NCBI RefSeq assembly: GCF_030272615.1
Contig: NC_081410.1
Span: 225,483,415 to 225,547,414 of the forward strand
Source of the DNA: Cryptomeria japonica
Taxonomy: Eukaryota > Streptophyta > Pinopsida > Cupressales > Cupressaceae
Length of the DNA: 64,000 nucleotides
Direction of reading: 5' to 3'
Shown here: one piece after another, positions 24,160 to 35,734 of the stretch
How positions within the stretch are numbered: the first letter of the stretch is position 1
Layout of the letters: the number at the start of each line of letters is the position of its first letter
The notes under the pieces: model-generated
The model's input: only the letters and a program-made list of their open reading frames with translations
Told to the model about the DNA's origin: nothing
Database searches by the model: none
Position numbers and translations under genes: made by a program

Positions 24160-24400
24160 AATGCATGCAAATTAGATCCGAGACCACAAATCAGAAGTAA
24201 GCATGTAAGAAGTCAAGTTCACCAAAATGCAATGGTTTGGTGAACTAGCTATCAAATGAATGTAATTATAAGTGCATAAGCTATATGTTTCAAAAATTTG
24301 CAAACATGAATCAATTAAGTGCATATGAATCAAATCTGAAAATGAAAAATCAGAAGGAATGCAAGCATGATAATCGAGTTCACCCAAATGTAATGGTGTA
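24160..24400. repeat. Two copies of a ~80-bp direct repeat
   Basis: Copies at about 24160-24240 and 24315-24395 share AAATCAGAAG, GCATG, CGAGTTCACC or CAAGTTCACC, AAATG and AATGG in order. A poorer third block lies near 23975-24050. The spacing is about 155 bp. Confidence 0.55.
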
Positions 24401-25104
24401 AAACTAGGGTTTCACTAATTAAGATAATAAAACCACTAATTTTACTTGGAAGACCACTACATTGAAAGATGGGTGAATCCAATAGATCTAGCCACAATCT
24501 AATTAGGAAAAGAGCTGAAATTTTGATTAGATTCATTTTTTTTAGTTTCCCCCCTCTTTCTAATTTAAAATTGGATTTGAATTGTGAAACTAGGGAAAAA
24601 CAATGGATAATTGAAGAGAGACAGTGAAAAATATTGCTACAAATGTCCCATGGAGCCACAAACTAGGATTTGTGCAAAAGAAGATGTTTAGAATCTATAC
24701 TCGAAAGTTCGGCCTAATTTTTTAGGACCGAGTAGTAGAGATTTGCCTTGGTCCTTTGACTTTCACTTTGTCCAAAGCTGAACATGTTCATCATCAACAA
24801 CCCTATCAGGATCTCTAAGTATAGCTCCTAATTCAATGCCCTGCACATATAAAGAGAGAAGAAAGTGTCTTGGATAGGGGTTTTCCTTCAGTCAATCCTT
24901 GGTTTAGGAATTAACCTTGAATTGAATAATATAAATATTGAAGTAAATTCTAGGAGATATACCTCAAATCTACTATTATTGATGGAAGGATTGATGATGA
25001 AATGCTCTTTGAATGTAATTACAAATGATGAATGTAATGACATGACAAACACATGCTTCCATGAAGATTGATATAACTTTTCTCCATTATGCTTGAATAA
25101 TGAA
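24401..25104. other. Non-coding stretch flanking copia element 2
   Basis: No supported gene. Short minus-strand frames here show no motif. The last five bases before the copia LTR, ATGTT, recur after its other end. Confidence 0.5.
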
Positions 25105-25109
25105 ATGTT
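25105..25109. repeat. Target site duplication, left (ATGTT)
   Basis: ATGTT immediately precedes the left LTR and matches 31343-31347 after the right LTR. Confidence 0.75.
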
Positions 25110-26119
25110 TGTTGAATATCTAGGCAATTGAGAGGGGGGGTGAATTAGTTGACAATTAAAATCTTATTTAAACTTTATTCATAGATCTGGAACACCTAAC
25201 AGAGATAATTAAAATAGATAAACATGAAAGCATATGAACAAAATAAGTCAAACACAATGAACACCAGAATTTATGTGGAAAACCCAAGAAAGGAAAAACC
25301 ACAAGAATGCTAATTCTCAATATGAAAACACTGGTTAAGGTGATTTTTACAAAGGATGGCTCACTGTCGGAGGAATCACTAGCAAGAAAAGCTCACTATC
25401 GAAGGCCTCACTACCTAGAAAGCCTCACTGTCGAAGAAAGAAAGAAAGAAAAGATAATCCACCACTGAAACACAGTCTGTACTATTGAAACTACTTACAG
25501 TAACTATCCACAACACACTTCATACATCAACTAGATTCTTCTTTTCAGTATCACATGTCTTCTACACAATTATCCATTTACAAAAATGCCACACCAACTC
25601 ATCCAAATCATACACATAATATATTATCTCCAGAAAAACATAATCTTCTAATCTAATAGCAGTAGCAAGAACTATCATGGATTGTGGAAAACTAATATCT
25701 TTAATAATCTTCTAAGTCAGCCGAGATAGAGATCTAAAATAGGTCAACAGTAAACATTCTAGTGGTGAAAAGGAATGAGAAGTAGACAACATCACAACTT
25801 TCTTCATCGAACACATCAACACGTTACATACATTACCAATGATGGACTCAGAACATTATGCCCATGCTATACAAATATCGTTACTTAACCTCAACTTTCA
25901 AATCAAGTCAGACCCACGAATAGCACTGAGTAACATCAACAACACATCTACCGAAGAGCCAAATCTTCTAAAAAATTTCCAAATGACCATCGACATCACA
26001 AATATACCTATCTTCCACTATTGCTCAATATACCACATCTGGACCTAATCGGACCACATCCGGACTTAACCGAACCACAGTATTTGACATCAATGAAAAC
26101 ATACAATATAATGCTAACA
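25110..26119 (-). repeat. 3' LTR of copia element 2 (1,010 bp)
   Basis: Plus-strand TGTTGAATATCTAGGCAATT to ATGCTAACA. It contains the G8 motif GAGGGGGGGGTGAATTA near its outer end and a cluster of CTCACTGTCGAAGG-like words at 25360-25435. Confidence 0.88.
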
Positions 26120-26120
26120 A

Positions 26121-26132
26121 CTTCCCCCTTTC
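26121..26132 (-). other. Polypurine tract of copia element 2
   Basis: Minus-strand AAAGGGGGAAG lies one base before the 3' LTR. Confidence 0.85.
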
Positions 26133-26339
26133 TCATTGATGGCAACATCAAACAAGATGATAAGTGTATCATCACATACTTTCTCTCTCCTTGTTTGATA
26201 ACAATGATAAAGGCGGGCAAAACTCCCCCTATGAAACTCACTCCTATTCCGCTAAGAGGAAGCATCCAAGCATTAGTCCAAATAAGAATATACAAGATTC
26301 TCATTAAACCAATGCACACCAAATGTGCATTAAGTCAAA

Positions 26340-27010
26340 CTGGGAAGGGTTAATAGCCCTAACTTTTGTCAGAGATACTCAAAAGTATCCTTGATCAATG
26401 ACTTAGTGAAGATATCTGAAATATACTCCTTTGTAGATATATGTTCAAGTCTTACTTCATTATTCAACACTTTTCCCCTCAATAAGTGGTACTGAATAGA
26501 TATATGCTTCATTTTTTAATGTTGTACCAAATTCTTTGAAATATTTATTGCACAGATATTGGCACACATGATTGAGATAGGGTCATCAAAATTTACACCA
26601 ATGTCCTTCAAAGTTTGCTTCATCTATAAAATTTGTGTGCAACATGAATATGTTACAATGTATTCTACTTTAGCTATAGATAGGGACACAAAGTCTTTCT
26701 TCTTACTCGACCAAGCAACCAACAAGGATCCAAGAAAGAGTGCTCCTCCACTTGTACTTTATTGTCATCAATAATTGCAGCCTAGTCTACATTTCTATAA
26801 GTTGTCAGGGTAAAATCTAAGTTCCTTGGATACCACAAACCAAACTCTTTTGTGCCTTTCAGGTATCTGAAAATCCTTTTTACTACCACAACATGTGATT
26901 CTTTCTGTTCTTGCTGAAATATAGCTATCAAGAAAACTACATACATGATATTTGGCATGGTGGCAGTTAGATATAATAGTCCTCCAATCATTGATCTATA
27001 TTGACTTGCA
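26340..27010 (-). pseudogene. Copia element 2 RNase H
   Basis: MIGGLLYLTATMPNIMYVVF and FRYLKGTKEFGLWYPR (26991-26782) are the reverse transcriptase-RNase H junction. The following RNase H core is readable in pieces to about 26.35 kb (a KVQVEEHSFLDPCWLLG-like degenerate stretch). The catalytic D-W-A-G block is lost. Confidence 0.75.
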
Positions 27011-27199
27011 TCTACCTTAGGAGATTTATCATCTTTGGTTAAATTTCATCCGGTGGTCATAGGTGTACACACCGGTTTAGAGTTTTCCAACCTAAACTGC
27101 TTTAATTGCTCCTTGATATAATTAGACTGAGATGAAAATTCCTTTATCATTCTGATTAACTTACAAACTAAGGAATAAATTTAACTCACCAATCATGGA

Positions 27200-27800
27200 C
27201 ATCTCATCTCAAATTCCTTTTGTATCTCATTAGAAAATCTTTCACGCATACCTTCATTTCCTCCAAAGATTATATCATCAACATATACTACAACAATTAA
27301 GATTTTACTTGAATTAATATTAAAATATAGATTGATGTCAACCAAACCTTTCTAAAATCCTTGATCAACCAGATAGTTGTCTAACCTTCCATACCAATCT
27401 CTAGGGGCTTGTTTTAGTCCATACAAGGCCTTCTTCAATCTCCAAACAATATTAGGATCATCTTTTAACCTAAAACCTTCTGGTTGTTCAATATAAACTT
27501 CTTCTTTCAACTCTTCATTCAAGAATGTTGATTTCACATCCATTTGATAAACCTTGAAATCCTGAAATGTTGCAAATGCCAAGAAAATATTGATTGCCTC
27601 CATTTGACAAACCAGGGCATAAGTCTCATAAAAATAAATACCTTTAATCTAATTATAACCTTTTTAAACCAACCTTGCTTTGTTTCTTACAATCTTTCCA
27701 TCTTCATCCAGTTTGTTCTAGAATACCCATTTAATTCCAATCACATTCTTGTCTTTCGATCTATTAACTAATTCCCATGTTTGATTTTTCTCAATCTAAT
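27200..27800 (-). pseudogene. Copia element 2 reverse transcriptase
   Basis: The frame 27603-27352 has QMDVKSTFLNEELKEEVYIE and [16 protein letters not shown]. After a frame break the catalytic VVYVDDIIFGGNEGM lies at about 27295-27250. The N-terminal part (27.6-27.8 kb) is in broken frames. Confidence 0.85.
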
Positions 27801-27904
27801 CTAGCTCTTCTTTTGTTTCTTTCATCCAATTATGATAACTACAAGATTCTTCTACTATTTTTTCTCAGTTTCAGATAACAAACACAACAAAATTTGTTCT
27901 TTAG

Positions 27905-28880
27905 CTACTTTGCTTCTTGTGATGATACCCTTACTCTTATCTCTAATAATATGATCTTCTGAATGTATCTTGGAGTTTGGGATGTAGACGTTGGAGCATC
28001 TTGAACAATATTTTCTTCACTTATGGTTTCCTCTTCCTTTTTCTTATCACTGTACTCATCAGATTCATATCCTACCAATATCTCCGATTCTTTTGAATTA
28101 CTTTCATCAACTTTCACATTTGCACTTTCAACAATCTTATTTAGCCTTTTGTTGTAACATCGGTATGCCTTGCTCCTTATTGAATAGATTAATAATATGC
28201 CTTCATCTTCTTTGCTATCGAATTTTCCAAGATTATCCTCATCTCTCTGGATATAGCACTTGCTTCCAAATGCTTTGAAATATTTCATTGTTGGGGTTCT
28301 ACCATGCCATAGTTCATAAGATGGCTTCCCATATTTCTTTTGTCATAGAATTTTGTTAAGAGTGTACGTTGCTATGTGAATTGCTTCTCTCTAGTAGACT
28401 TACAATAATCCTACTCCTTTCATCATAGTTCTAGCTACCTATTGTATAGTTTGGTTCATTCTTCCCACTACATCATCTTGTTGTGGTGTTCGGGGATCAT
28501 ATAATTGTCTTTTAATGCCATGTTTCTCACAAAAATCATTGAACTTATCAAAAATAAATTCTCCTCCTTGTTCATACCTTAAACACTTGATTCTCCTATC
28601 AACCTCATTCTCAACTTTTATCTTGAATATATTGAAATTCTCTAATGCCTCAGACTTTTCTCTTAAAAATGTAACCCAAGTCATTCTAGAATAATCATCA
28701 ATCAATAGCATGAAATACCTCTCACCTTGCAAGATCCTTGTTCTGGTTGGACCACATAGATTTGTGTGTACCAAATCTAATAATCTAGTGGATGAATACT
28801 CTTTTCCTTTGAATGTTCTATTTGTCCACTTTCCTACTTGACATTCCTTGCAAATGTTGTTATCTGGTTTGGTCAATCTC
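27905..28880 (-). pseudogene. Copia element 2 integrase and linker
   Basis: The frame 28876-28439 contains CKECQVGKW (zinc-binding C-x-x-C), LLIDDYSRMTWVTFLREK, and LYDPRTPQQDDVVGRMNQT. In the last of these the usual N-G-V-V-E has become D-D-V-V-G, so the catalytic Glu is lost. The frame 28288-27905 continues the integrase C-terminus (KAFGSKCYIQRD) and an acidic linker. Confidence 0.85.
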
Positions 28881-29074
28881 GATAAATCTCTTACTGCACT
28901 CCTTAAACTGATCTACACTAGATTATCAAAGTTGATATAACACATCTTTTGATGCCATAAATAGATTTCATCAAGTTGAGATAGAAAGCAATTTCTTATA
29001 GCTCCTTCCATCTAATACATATTTCCATTTTCCTTCTTCTAGCCACAATAATCATTCTGGACTCCTTCTGGATC

Positions 29075-29430
29075 TCACATCCATTGTCTTGAAAAAACAA
29101 CATTATATCCATTTTTGCACATCTGTCCAACACTCAAAATATTATGATGCAAACCCTTCACATAGTAAACATTGTTAGTGATATGCTTTCCATCAAAAGT
29201 AATTGAACCGATCCCAACAATTTGTGTTATTTGATCATCTCTGAACCTAATAGAACCTCCATCATATTTTTCAAGCTTTATGAACTTACTTTTATCACCA
29301 ATCATATGATTTGAGCATCCACTATCAATCAACCATTCATTGTTATCTCTTCTATCATGAAATGTAGTAGCAACAACCTTATAAATATCAAACCTAGGTG
29401 CATCCTTTTCTACCAGAAACAAACAATCAC
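29075..29430 (-). pseudogene. Copia element 2 protease
   Basis: EWLIDSGCSNHMIGDKSKF carries the D-S-G active site. The rest of the fold follows (IRFRDDQITQIVGIGSITF, then HHNILSVGQM). Confidence 0.88.
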
Positions 29431-29559
29431 CTTATTCATAATCTGACTCATCATCTGAAATCTCAGCATCATCCTTAACGTAATAGGATTTCTTATTGAA
29501 CTTTCCTTTATTTTCTCTAAACTTTTGTCTTGTTCCTTTTTCTGGACGTCTTGTAGCTA

Positions 29560-30268
29560 TGTGACCAATCCTTCCACATCAAAAATATTTAAAGGGTAAC
29601 ATACCTTTGTACTTGTTGGTGCCTTTCTTTAGTTTCCTCACAAAATTTGCTTCCATCTCATCTGGGCTATCGTCATCATCTTGATCATCTTCAGTTGCAT
29701 TCAATGTTGTCTCTGATTTGTCATTGTCCTTTCCAAACTTCCTTACTTCAAATGTAGTCAGGGTACCAAATAGCTGCTCTCTCGTGAATTTTTTCAGTTC
29801 ATAGGTTTCTTCAATAGTTAAGATATTATCACTGTAACTCACTAGTAGAGTCATCAAGATTTTGTCAGTTATGTTTTCATCATTCAAGGTGCCTCTAAGT
29901 TCTCTAATTTCATTCACTACATTGTCAACCTTATGAAAATAGCCTACTATATCTTCTCCTTCTTTCATCATTAAGTTTTCATACCTTCACTTAGCTGTCA
30001 GCCTCTTTGTCAACTTAACTCTCATTTCCTTCATAGATTTTTTTAGCTTTTTCCAAACATCATAAGCAGTATTCAAGGAAATAACTTTTTTCAATTCATT
30101 TTTTGATAATGCATTAAAGATAGTGTACCTTGCCTTTTCATTTTCTTCACAAGATTGAATCTCATCTAGAGTAGTAAGACCATTTTCTAGTTGTACATAC
30201 TTAGTCTCATTTCCTTCCAAGTGTTGTAACCTAGATAAACCAGATAACCTCTCATCTTTAATTTCCAA
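29560..30268 (-). pseudogene. Copia element 2 gag (UBN2-type)
   Basis: Two frames, 30268-29987 and 29971-29579, hold the helical gag domain (NELKKVISLNTAYDVWKKLK, then a domain with VNEIRELRGTLNDENITDKI). An acidic hinge and a basic tail ending MLPFKYF follow. The zinc knuckle just beyond (about 29578-29540) has lost its first and last Cys. A frame shift separates the two parts. Confidence 0.8.
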
Positions 30269-30367
30269 AAACTATAATCAAATCCTTCAAAGATAGGGAT
30301 AGATAATTTATGTGTCATCAAATTAGGATCTACCTCAAGTGGTTAAGTCTATATCAAGGAACCAAAG

Positions 30368-30380
30368 CTCTGATACCAAT
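30368..30380 (-). other. Primer-binding site of copia element 2
   Basis: Minus-strand ATTGGTATCAGAGC follows the 5' LTR. It is the standard plant copia initiator Met tRNA site. Confidence 0.9.
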
Positions 30381-31342
30381 TGTTGAATATCTAGGCAATT
30401 GAGAGGAGGGGGTGAATCAGTTGATAATTAATATCTTCTTTAAACTTTACTCATAGATCTAGAACAACTAGCACAGATAATTAAGACAGATAAACATGAA
30501 AGCATATGCACAAAATAAGTCAGACACAATGAACACTAGAATTTTCATGGAAAACCCAAGCAAGGAAAGACCATGGAGAATGATAATTCTCAATATGAAA
30601 ACATTGGTTAAGGTGACACCAATTAAGGTGATTTTTACAAAGGATAGCCCATTGTCAAAATGCTCACTATAGGAGGGCTCATTGTCAGAGGGCTCACTAC
30701 CCAAAAAGGCTCATTGTCAAAGAAAGAAAGATAGAAAATATAATCCACCACTAAAACACAGTTTGCACTACTAGAACTACTTCTGGTAACTATCTGCAAC
30801 ACACTTCACACATCAATTGGATTCTTCCTTTCAGTATCACATGTCTTCTACACAATTAGCCATTCACAAAAATGCCACACCAACTCATCCAGATCATACA
30901 CATACATATATTTCCTTTGAATAAATATAATCTTCTAAGTCAGCCAAGACCGAGATCTAAAATAGGTCAACACTAAACATTCTAGTGGTGGGAAGGAATG
31001 AGAAGTAGACCACATCACAACATTCTTCATCGAACATAACAACACATTACATACATTACCAATGTCAGTCCCAAAACATTATGCACATGCTATAAAATGT
31101 CGTTACACAACCTCAACTTCTAGATCAAGCCGGACCCAAGAATAACACTAAGTAACATCAACAAGACATCTACCAAAAAGCCAAATCTTTCAAAAAATTG
31201 CCAAACGATCATTGACATAAAAAATATACCTATCTTCCACTGATGCTCAATAGACCACATTCAAACCTAACCGGACCACATCCAAACTTAACCAGACCAT
31301 AGGATTTGACATCAATGACAACATACAACATAATGCTAAAAA
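30381..31342 (-). repeat. 5' LTR of copia element 2 (962 bp)
   Basis: It aligns along its length with 25110-26119, with small deletions and many transitions. Its inner end is TGTTGAATATC. The outer end has decayed from GCTAACA to GCTAAAA. Confidence 0.85.
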
Positions 31343-31347
31343 ATGTT
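31343..31347. repeat. Target site duplication, right (ATGTT)
   Basis: Matches 25105-25109. One base of uncertainty exists because the LTR end is mutated. Confidence 0.7.
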
Positions 31348-31434
31348 CCCTTGAATCTTTGAAAATTCTTGATGATGATGTTGGATGTTTGGTGAGATTG
31401 CTGCAATATGTGCTTTGATGAAATCTAAGAGATG

Positions 31435-33013
31435 TGTTGTCATTGATGTCAACATATTTCTCTGTCTATGACAATGTTGGAGTGAGTTCAGTATGTTGGT
31501 TTGTTCTACATGTTGATGATAAGAGTTTATGGATTAAAAGGTTTGTAGAAGATTGTGTACATGATTTAGTATATTTTTTAGAGGTTCGCATGAATATTTG
31601 AGTGAGTTATGGTTATCTATGTTGTGTTTGGTTTTCCTGTTGTTCAATGATGCCAAAGTGCAATATTTTGATCCGTATTGCTCCGCATTGTAATATACTA
31701 TTTTGCAAATTTGGAGGAATGTTTGGGACGTTGATGTGTATCTTCAATTCAAGTGGTTCATGGCTTGGAGCTCCGCAAGTTATTTTTCTAGGTCGATAGT
31801 TGTTACAGTTAGTATTCTTGAAGTTCAGTATGATGATCATATGATTCTAGTAATTTGAGTTATTGTGGATGTTGTGATGGTGATTCATGATGCTTGTGGA
31901 TGTTTATGGATTGTGCACCTTTTGTGTTGGTGGTTTGCATTGATCATTGTGTGTGTGATTGATGTGTTGGTATTTTGGATATGTTGATATGGTTTTATCA
32001 TTGATGTCAACACTTGTTAACACTTGTCAACACTTATCAACACTTGGATATCTTTGGTTTTGTCCACTGGCATGTCAGTGACTTATGCACAGTCATTGGT
32101 ATTTGATTCACCGATAGGCTATATTGTTCACTGACACTTGGAATGACTTGGAGACTACCTGGTTATGTTGAAGATATTATTTGATCACTTGGTTTTGGCA
32201 ATTTGGTTATTGATCTATTCGGGTTTGCATATTTGTTGTTACTGACAAATAGGTCCAGGTTATGCACCAGCAAGCATATCTATTCCAGATCAGCACGACA
32301 CATTATGGAGATGGTTTATTATTATTGTAAATGCATTGAGCCGACATCATGCATCGGATATTGATTCATTTGTAATTGATTTTATTGTAATATCTCTTAG
32401 TGAGCCCACCTACTCAATTGGTCTTAGGTTATGGTATAAATGTATGATCTCATTTGTGAGATTGATATAGGATTGAAATGGTAATGTAAGGAAGTGCGAA
32501 TATGCAAAAATAAGCAAAGCTATACACACAGACATCATTTGAAGATTGAAGGAAGGTCTTGAGAAGATAATCAGAGCTTAACCGATACTAAATCCAGCAT
32601 ATGAAGATGCTACTTTGAGCAGTACATTATCATTGGATTTAACCATCCAATTGTAGTCAGTGTGACTCCCATTTTGTGTTTGAGTAGTGAGCTCTAAGAA
32701 ATTGGTCTTTCTTCATGTGGAGACTCCATATTGTACACACATACTATCTGCAATAGTATCACCTGATTGTGGGTAAGGCTTCCCACTGTGGTTTTTCCCC
32801 TTACAAGGTTTCCATGTACAAATATTTGTTTTATGTGTTGCGGATGTTATTGTCTTTCTATTTCATGCATTAATATTTACTGGTACTGCAATTAACTGAT
32901 AAAACTCTCTATTGGCATAAAGTTTGGTTTACCGACATTAAGCATTAAGTTTTGGTTTGAATTTATTGGACAACTGATTCACCCCCCCTCTCAGTTGTCT
33001 TTGGGACCTAACA
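31435..33013 (+). repeat. 5' LTR of copia element 3 (start provisional)
   Basis: The end GGGACCTAACA at 33013 directly precedes the PBS and is secure. The start TGTTGTCATTGATGTCAACA at 31435 is my best candidate, since other long-LTR elements here also begin TGTT followed by an ATTGATGTCAA box. With no second LTR it cannot be confirmed. A hairpin with a C7 loop lies at 32969-32999. Confidence 0.6.
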
Positions 33014-33028
33014 ATTGGTATTAGACCC
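33014..33028 (+). other. Primer-binding site of copia element 3
   Basis: ATTGGTATTAGACCC follows the LTR. It is a Met-tRNA-type site with changes at two positions. Confidence 0.8.
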
Positions 33029-33070
33029 TAGTCCTCTTTTTGCAGAAGTTTAATAGCACGAGGAGATCCA

Positions 33071-33681
33071 ATGTCTTCTAACTATTTCAGGAAGGACAAT
33101 CCTAAACTTGATGGAACCAACTATGGCATATGGAAGATTAGGATGGAGACACATTTGAATTGCATTGGATAGGACATATGGGATGTTATAAAGAATGGTT
33201 ATACTTCTCCTACTCAAGGTCAACCTAATCCACCAAACTTGGCTAAAGATGAGGAAAATGATTGCAAAGTAAGAGAAGCACTTTTGAGCGCATTATTAGA
33301 TCAGCAAATCATGGGATTATCAGATAGATCTACTGCTAAAGCTATTTGGGACAAATTGGAAAAATTGAATGAAGGTGATACCATAGTCAAAATTGCAAAA
33401 CTTGAATGCTTCTGAGTCAAGTATGAAAATCTGAAAATGGAAGAAGATGAAAGAATTTCTACTTTTATGGAAAGAGTAAATGAAATTGTTTTGGGTATAC
33501 AATGTTGTGGAGGAACCTTAAGTGAAGATGAGATTGTTTCTAAAGTTTTAAGAGATTTGCCACCGACATGTAAAATGAAAGTTACTGCTATAAATGAATT
33601 GAGAACAATGCTTAATGCATCAGTATCTAGAGACACTTTGGTTGGAAAACTTTCAACTTTTAAACTTGAGGAATTTGTTCC
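33071..33681 (+). pseudogene. Copia element 3 gag, N-terminal part
   Basis: The start ATG at 33071 (MSSNYFRKDNPKLDGTNYGI) is the usual gag opening. UBN2-type helices follow (DQQIMGLSDRSTAKAIWDKL, then STFMERVNEIVLGIQCCGG and VLRDLPPTCKMKVTAI). Two stops interrupt it, a TAG near 33170 and a TGA near 33412, at positions where Gln/Glu and Arg are expected. The frame is cut at GTTCC by the gypsy LTR. Confidence 0.88.
33677..33681. repeat. Target site duplication, left (GTTCC)
   Basis: GTTCC directly before the left LTR of the gypsy element is identical to 50268-50272. Confidence 0.9.
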
Positions 33682-34955
33682 TGTATGTGGGAAAAGCAGG
33701 TCGATAGAACTCAATATGTGAAAAATGGAGCTCTATGGAGCCTTGCTCACACACCCACAAGACTTCCTGGTGCAAGCTATGGAGTTATGAAGCATAACTC
33801 AGCTTCCCAAGGTTGGTCCCATGGTTCTCTACCTTACACGGTCCCTCAAACCAATGTTTTTCCTCTCAAATCACTGAGCAAAATGGTTTAGGGATGGCAA
33901 ATGCAAGAACGAGGGATGCTTTTGTTGGTTTTAACATGAGATGCATCCTAAGCTATGCATGATTCTAGAAATGCAATAAACTAATTATAAGATGACAAGG
34001 TTAGTAAACAAACTATCCTAGCATGCTATATTAGTTAATGATTTAAGCTAATGATAATAGAAATACTCTAAAATGCATATTAGATTAACTTCTATTTTAA
34101 AGAGAGGCTAAATGATGAGCATATATGAAATGAAAGCTTGAATGTATTTGAGCATAAGTATGATACTACAAACTTGGATGATCATTGAAAAATGGAGGAA
34201 TGAGAGCTCTATTTAGAGCAAAAATAGGGCAATGGATGGTCAGGATTGAAAGAGTTGATCAAGGGTTGAATTTGAAAGTTGGGAATCCATGTTTACAATT
34301 TGCACCAATGAAATGGTGACAAATGTCAACATAGGGTTGGGTTGAGAGAAGGGGTTGGAGGCATTAAATGCCTGAGAAGACCTTATGGTTATCTAGAGGG
34401 TAAGGGTTAAGCTTAAGTTAGGCTTACCCATTGGATTAAGAGTTAATCCAAGGATAAACTCTTGTGCAAATGATTAAGAGATAATCATGGTCAAAGCATT
34501 AAAGGCTTGATGAGACCCTTGGGTTGGATGAAGGTTAAGTTAGGCAAAAAGTCTCCAACTATGTAAGAGGGTTGAATTAACCATTAATGGTTTGGGAGAC
34601 TTTGGAAAATTAAGTGGTTGAAGACTTGAAGCCTTTAATGGTTATCAAAGACTTTAAGGGTTTGAGAAGTGACTTCCCTTTGCTTAGGGATGTGACAAAG
34701 TTTAGAAGATGGGTTAGGCTAATTAGAAGCGATTAGAAGAGTCTAGAAGGGATTAGAAATAGGTTTTAGAATGCAAGTGGGAGATGTAGGAAAATGCAAG
34801 TGGATGGAGGGATAATAGGATTTAATTGAAATAAAGTTATTTTAATTCAATTTGGTTGCAATTTGGGGAAATTAAATAAATTAGATTTATTCAATTTAGG
34901 ATAACTATTTAATTAAATTTGAATTTAATTAAAAGTGGATAGGGGGGATTTAATT
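33682..34955 (-). repeat. 3' LTR of gypsy element, truncated (1,274 bp)
   Basis: It aligns with 48851-50103 with roughly 25 substitutions by eye plus a 20-bp indel near 34575. Similarity ends after GGGGGGATTTAATT at 34955, so the segment equivalent to 50104-50267 is absent. Confidence 0.88.
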
Positions 34956-34961
34956 CATATT

Positions 34962-35734
34962 CATATTCATGGCATCCAAGTAGAGGAAGCATGTGTCAAA
35001 AAGGGAACACTCAAATTCTACAAGGAAGGAACAAACTCATCAAACTACAATAACCAGAACAACACCAACCTTGACAAATCTTGATTTTGGACTCGAAACA
35101 AAAATGAAGGCAACAATGAATCACATGATCCCAAATCTAAGCAACCAGTGCTTGCATTATCCGGAAATCCTCAAAATACGAAAAATCCTAAAAATGCTAA
35201 TCCAAATGCTAACACATATGCACCAAACACCGATCAAGGACAACTCAACCCAAACAACACCAATGATACTCAAAGCAAAAACATGAATCCAGGACCTAAC
35301 AACAATTCACGCAACAACACGAACAATTTCCAAAAGCGTATCTTCACACCACTGGGACAATCACTAGAATCAGCATTCAGAGAACTTTTGGCAAACAATA
35401 TTCTTTCTTTGCCTCCAATCAGCAACTATGAACCCCAAATCAAACCACCTTGGTGGAATGATTCACACTATTGTGATTTCCATCGTAACAAGGGTCATCA
35501 GACGAACGATTGCATGAGATTGAAACACATGGTGCAAGACATGATTGATCGAGGTGACTTAATGGTAGATGGTCTCAAAACAAATGGTGATCACGGAGCC
35601 TTTAAAAATCCTCTCCCAAATTACAACAAAGATGGAGCTTCAACCTCAGATGATACATGTGGAGCTCGTATCAACCATATCTACAACAACACCATAAATC
35701 ACATATCAGCTAAAGATCATCAAGTAAATGTCAT
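34962..35734 (+). pseudogene. Inverted gag fragment (copy C)
   Basis: It is the reverse complement of 44027-44799 with only a handful of differences. It encodes the gag C-terminal linker (Asn-rich, NPGPNNNSRNNTNNFQKR) and the HYCDFHRNKGHQTNDC knuckle. It starts at CATATTCATGGCATCC, after an extra CATATT, directly against the truncated LTR. It ends at a one-base overlap with copy B at 35734. It lies opposite in sense to the rest of the element. Confidence 0.85.

Larger units (their letters stand above)
21631..24860 (-). mobile_element. Remnant of polymerase-less gypsy element
   Basis: On the minus strand, gag-like fragments (23448-22510) are followed by a pyrimidine-rich spacer with a TATGCTTGGGGG box (about 22.2 kb) and then a long G-run PPT at 21632-21644. 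Order and words parallel the plus-strand remnant at 946-3457. No reverse transcriptase, RNase H or integrase is seen. The 5' boundary is uncertain. About 24.0-24.86 kb could be old LTR or leader. Confidence 0.45.
25110..31342 (-). mobile_element. Ty1/copia element with ~1-kb LTRs
   Basis: LTRs at 25110-26119 and 30381-31342, a PPT, a PBS and an ATGTT target duplication define a complete insertion on the minus strand. Gag, protease, integrase, reverse transcriptase and RNase H occur in copia order with many stops. Two related long-LTR elements in the window (8.2-12.1 kb and 31.4-53.4 kb) share the terminal G-run motif. Confidence 0.9.

Noticed and set aside
25839..26353. Plus and minus frames of 70-110 codons
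   Set aside because: They lie within the 3' LTR of copia element 2 and its PPT. There is no protein motif.
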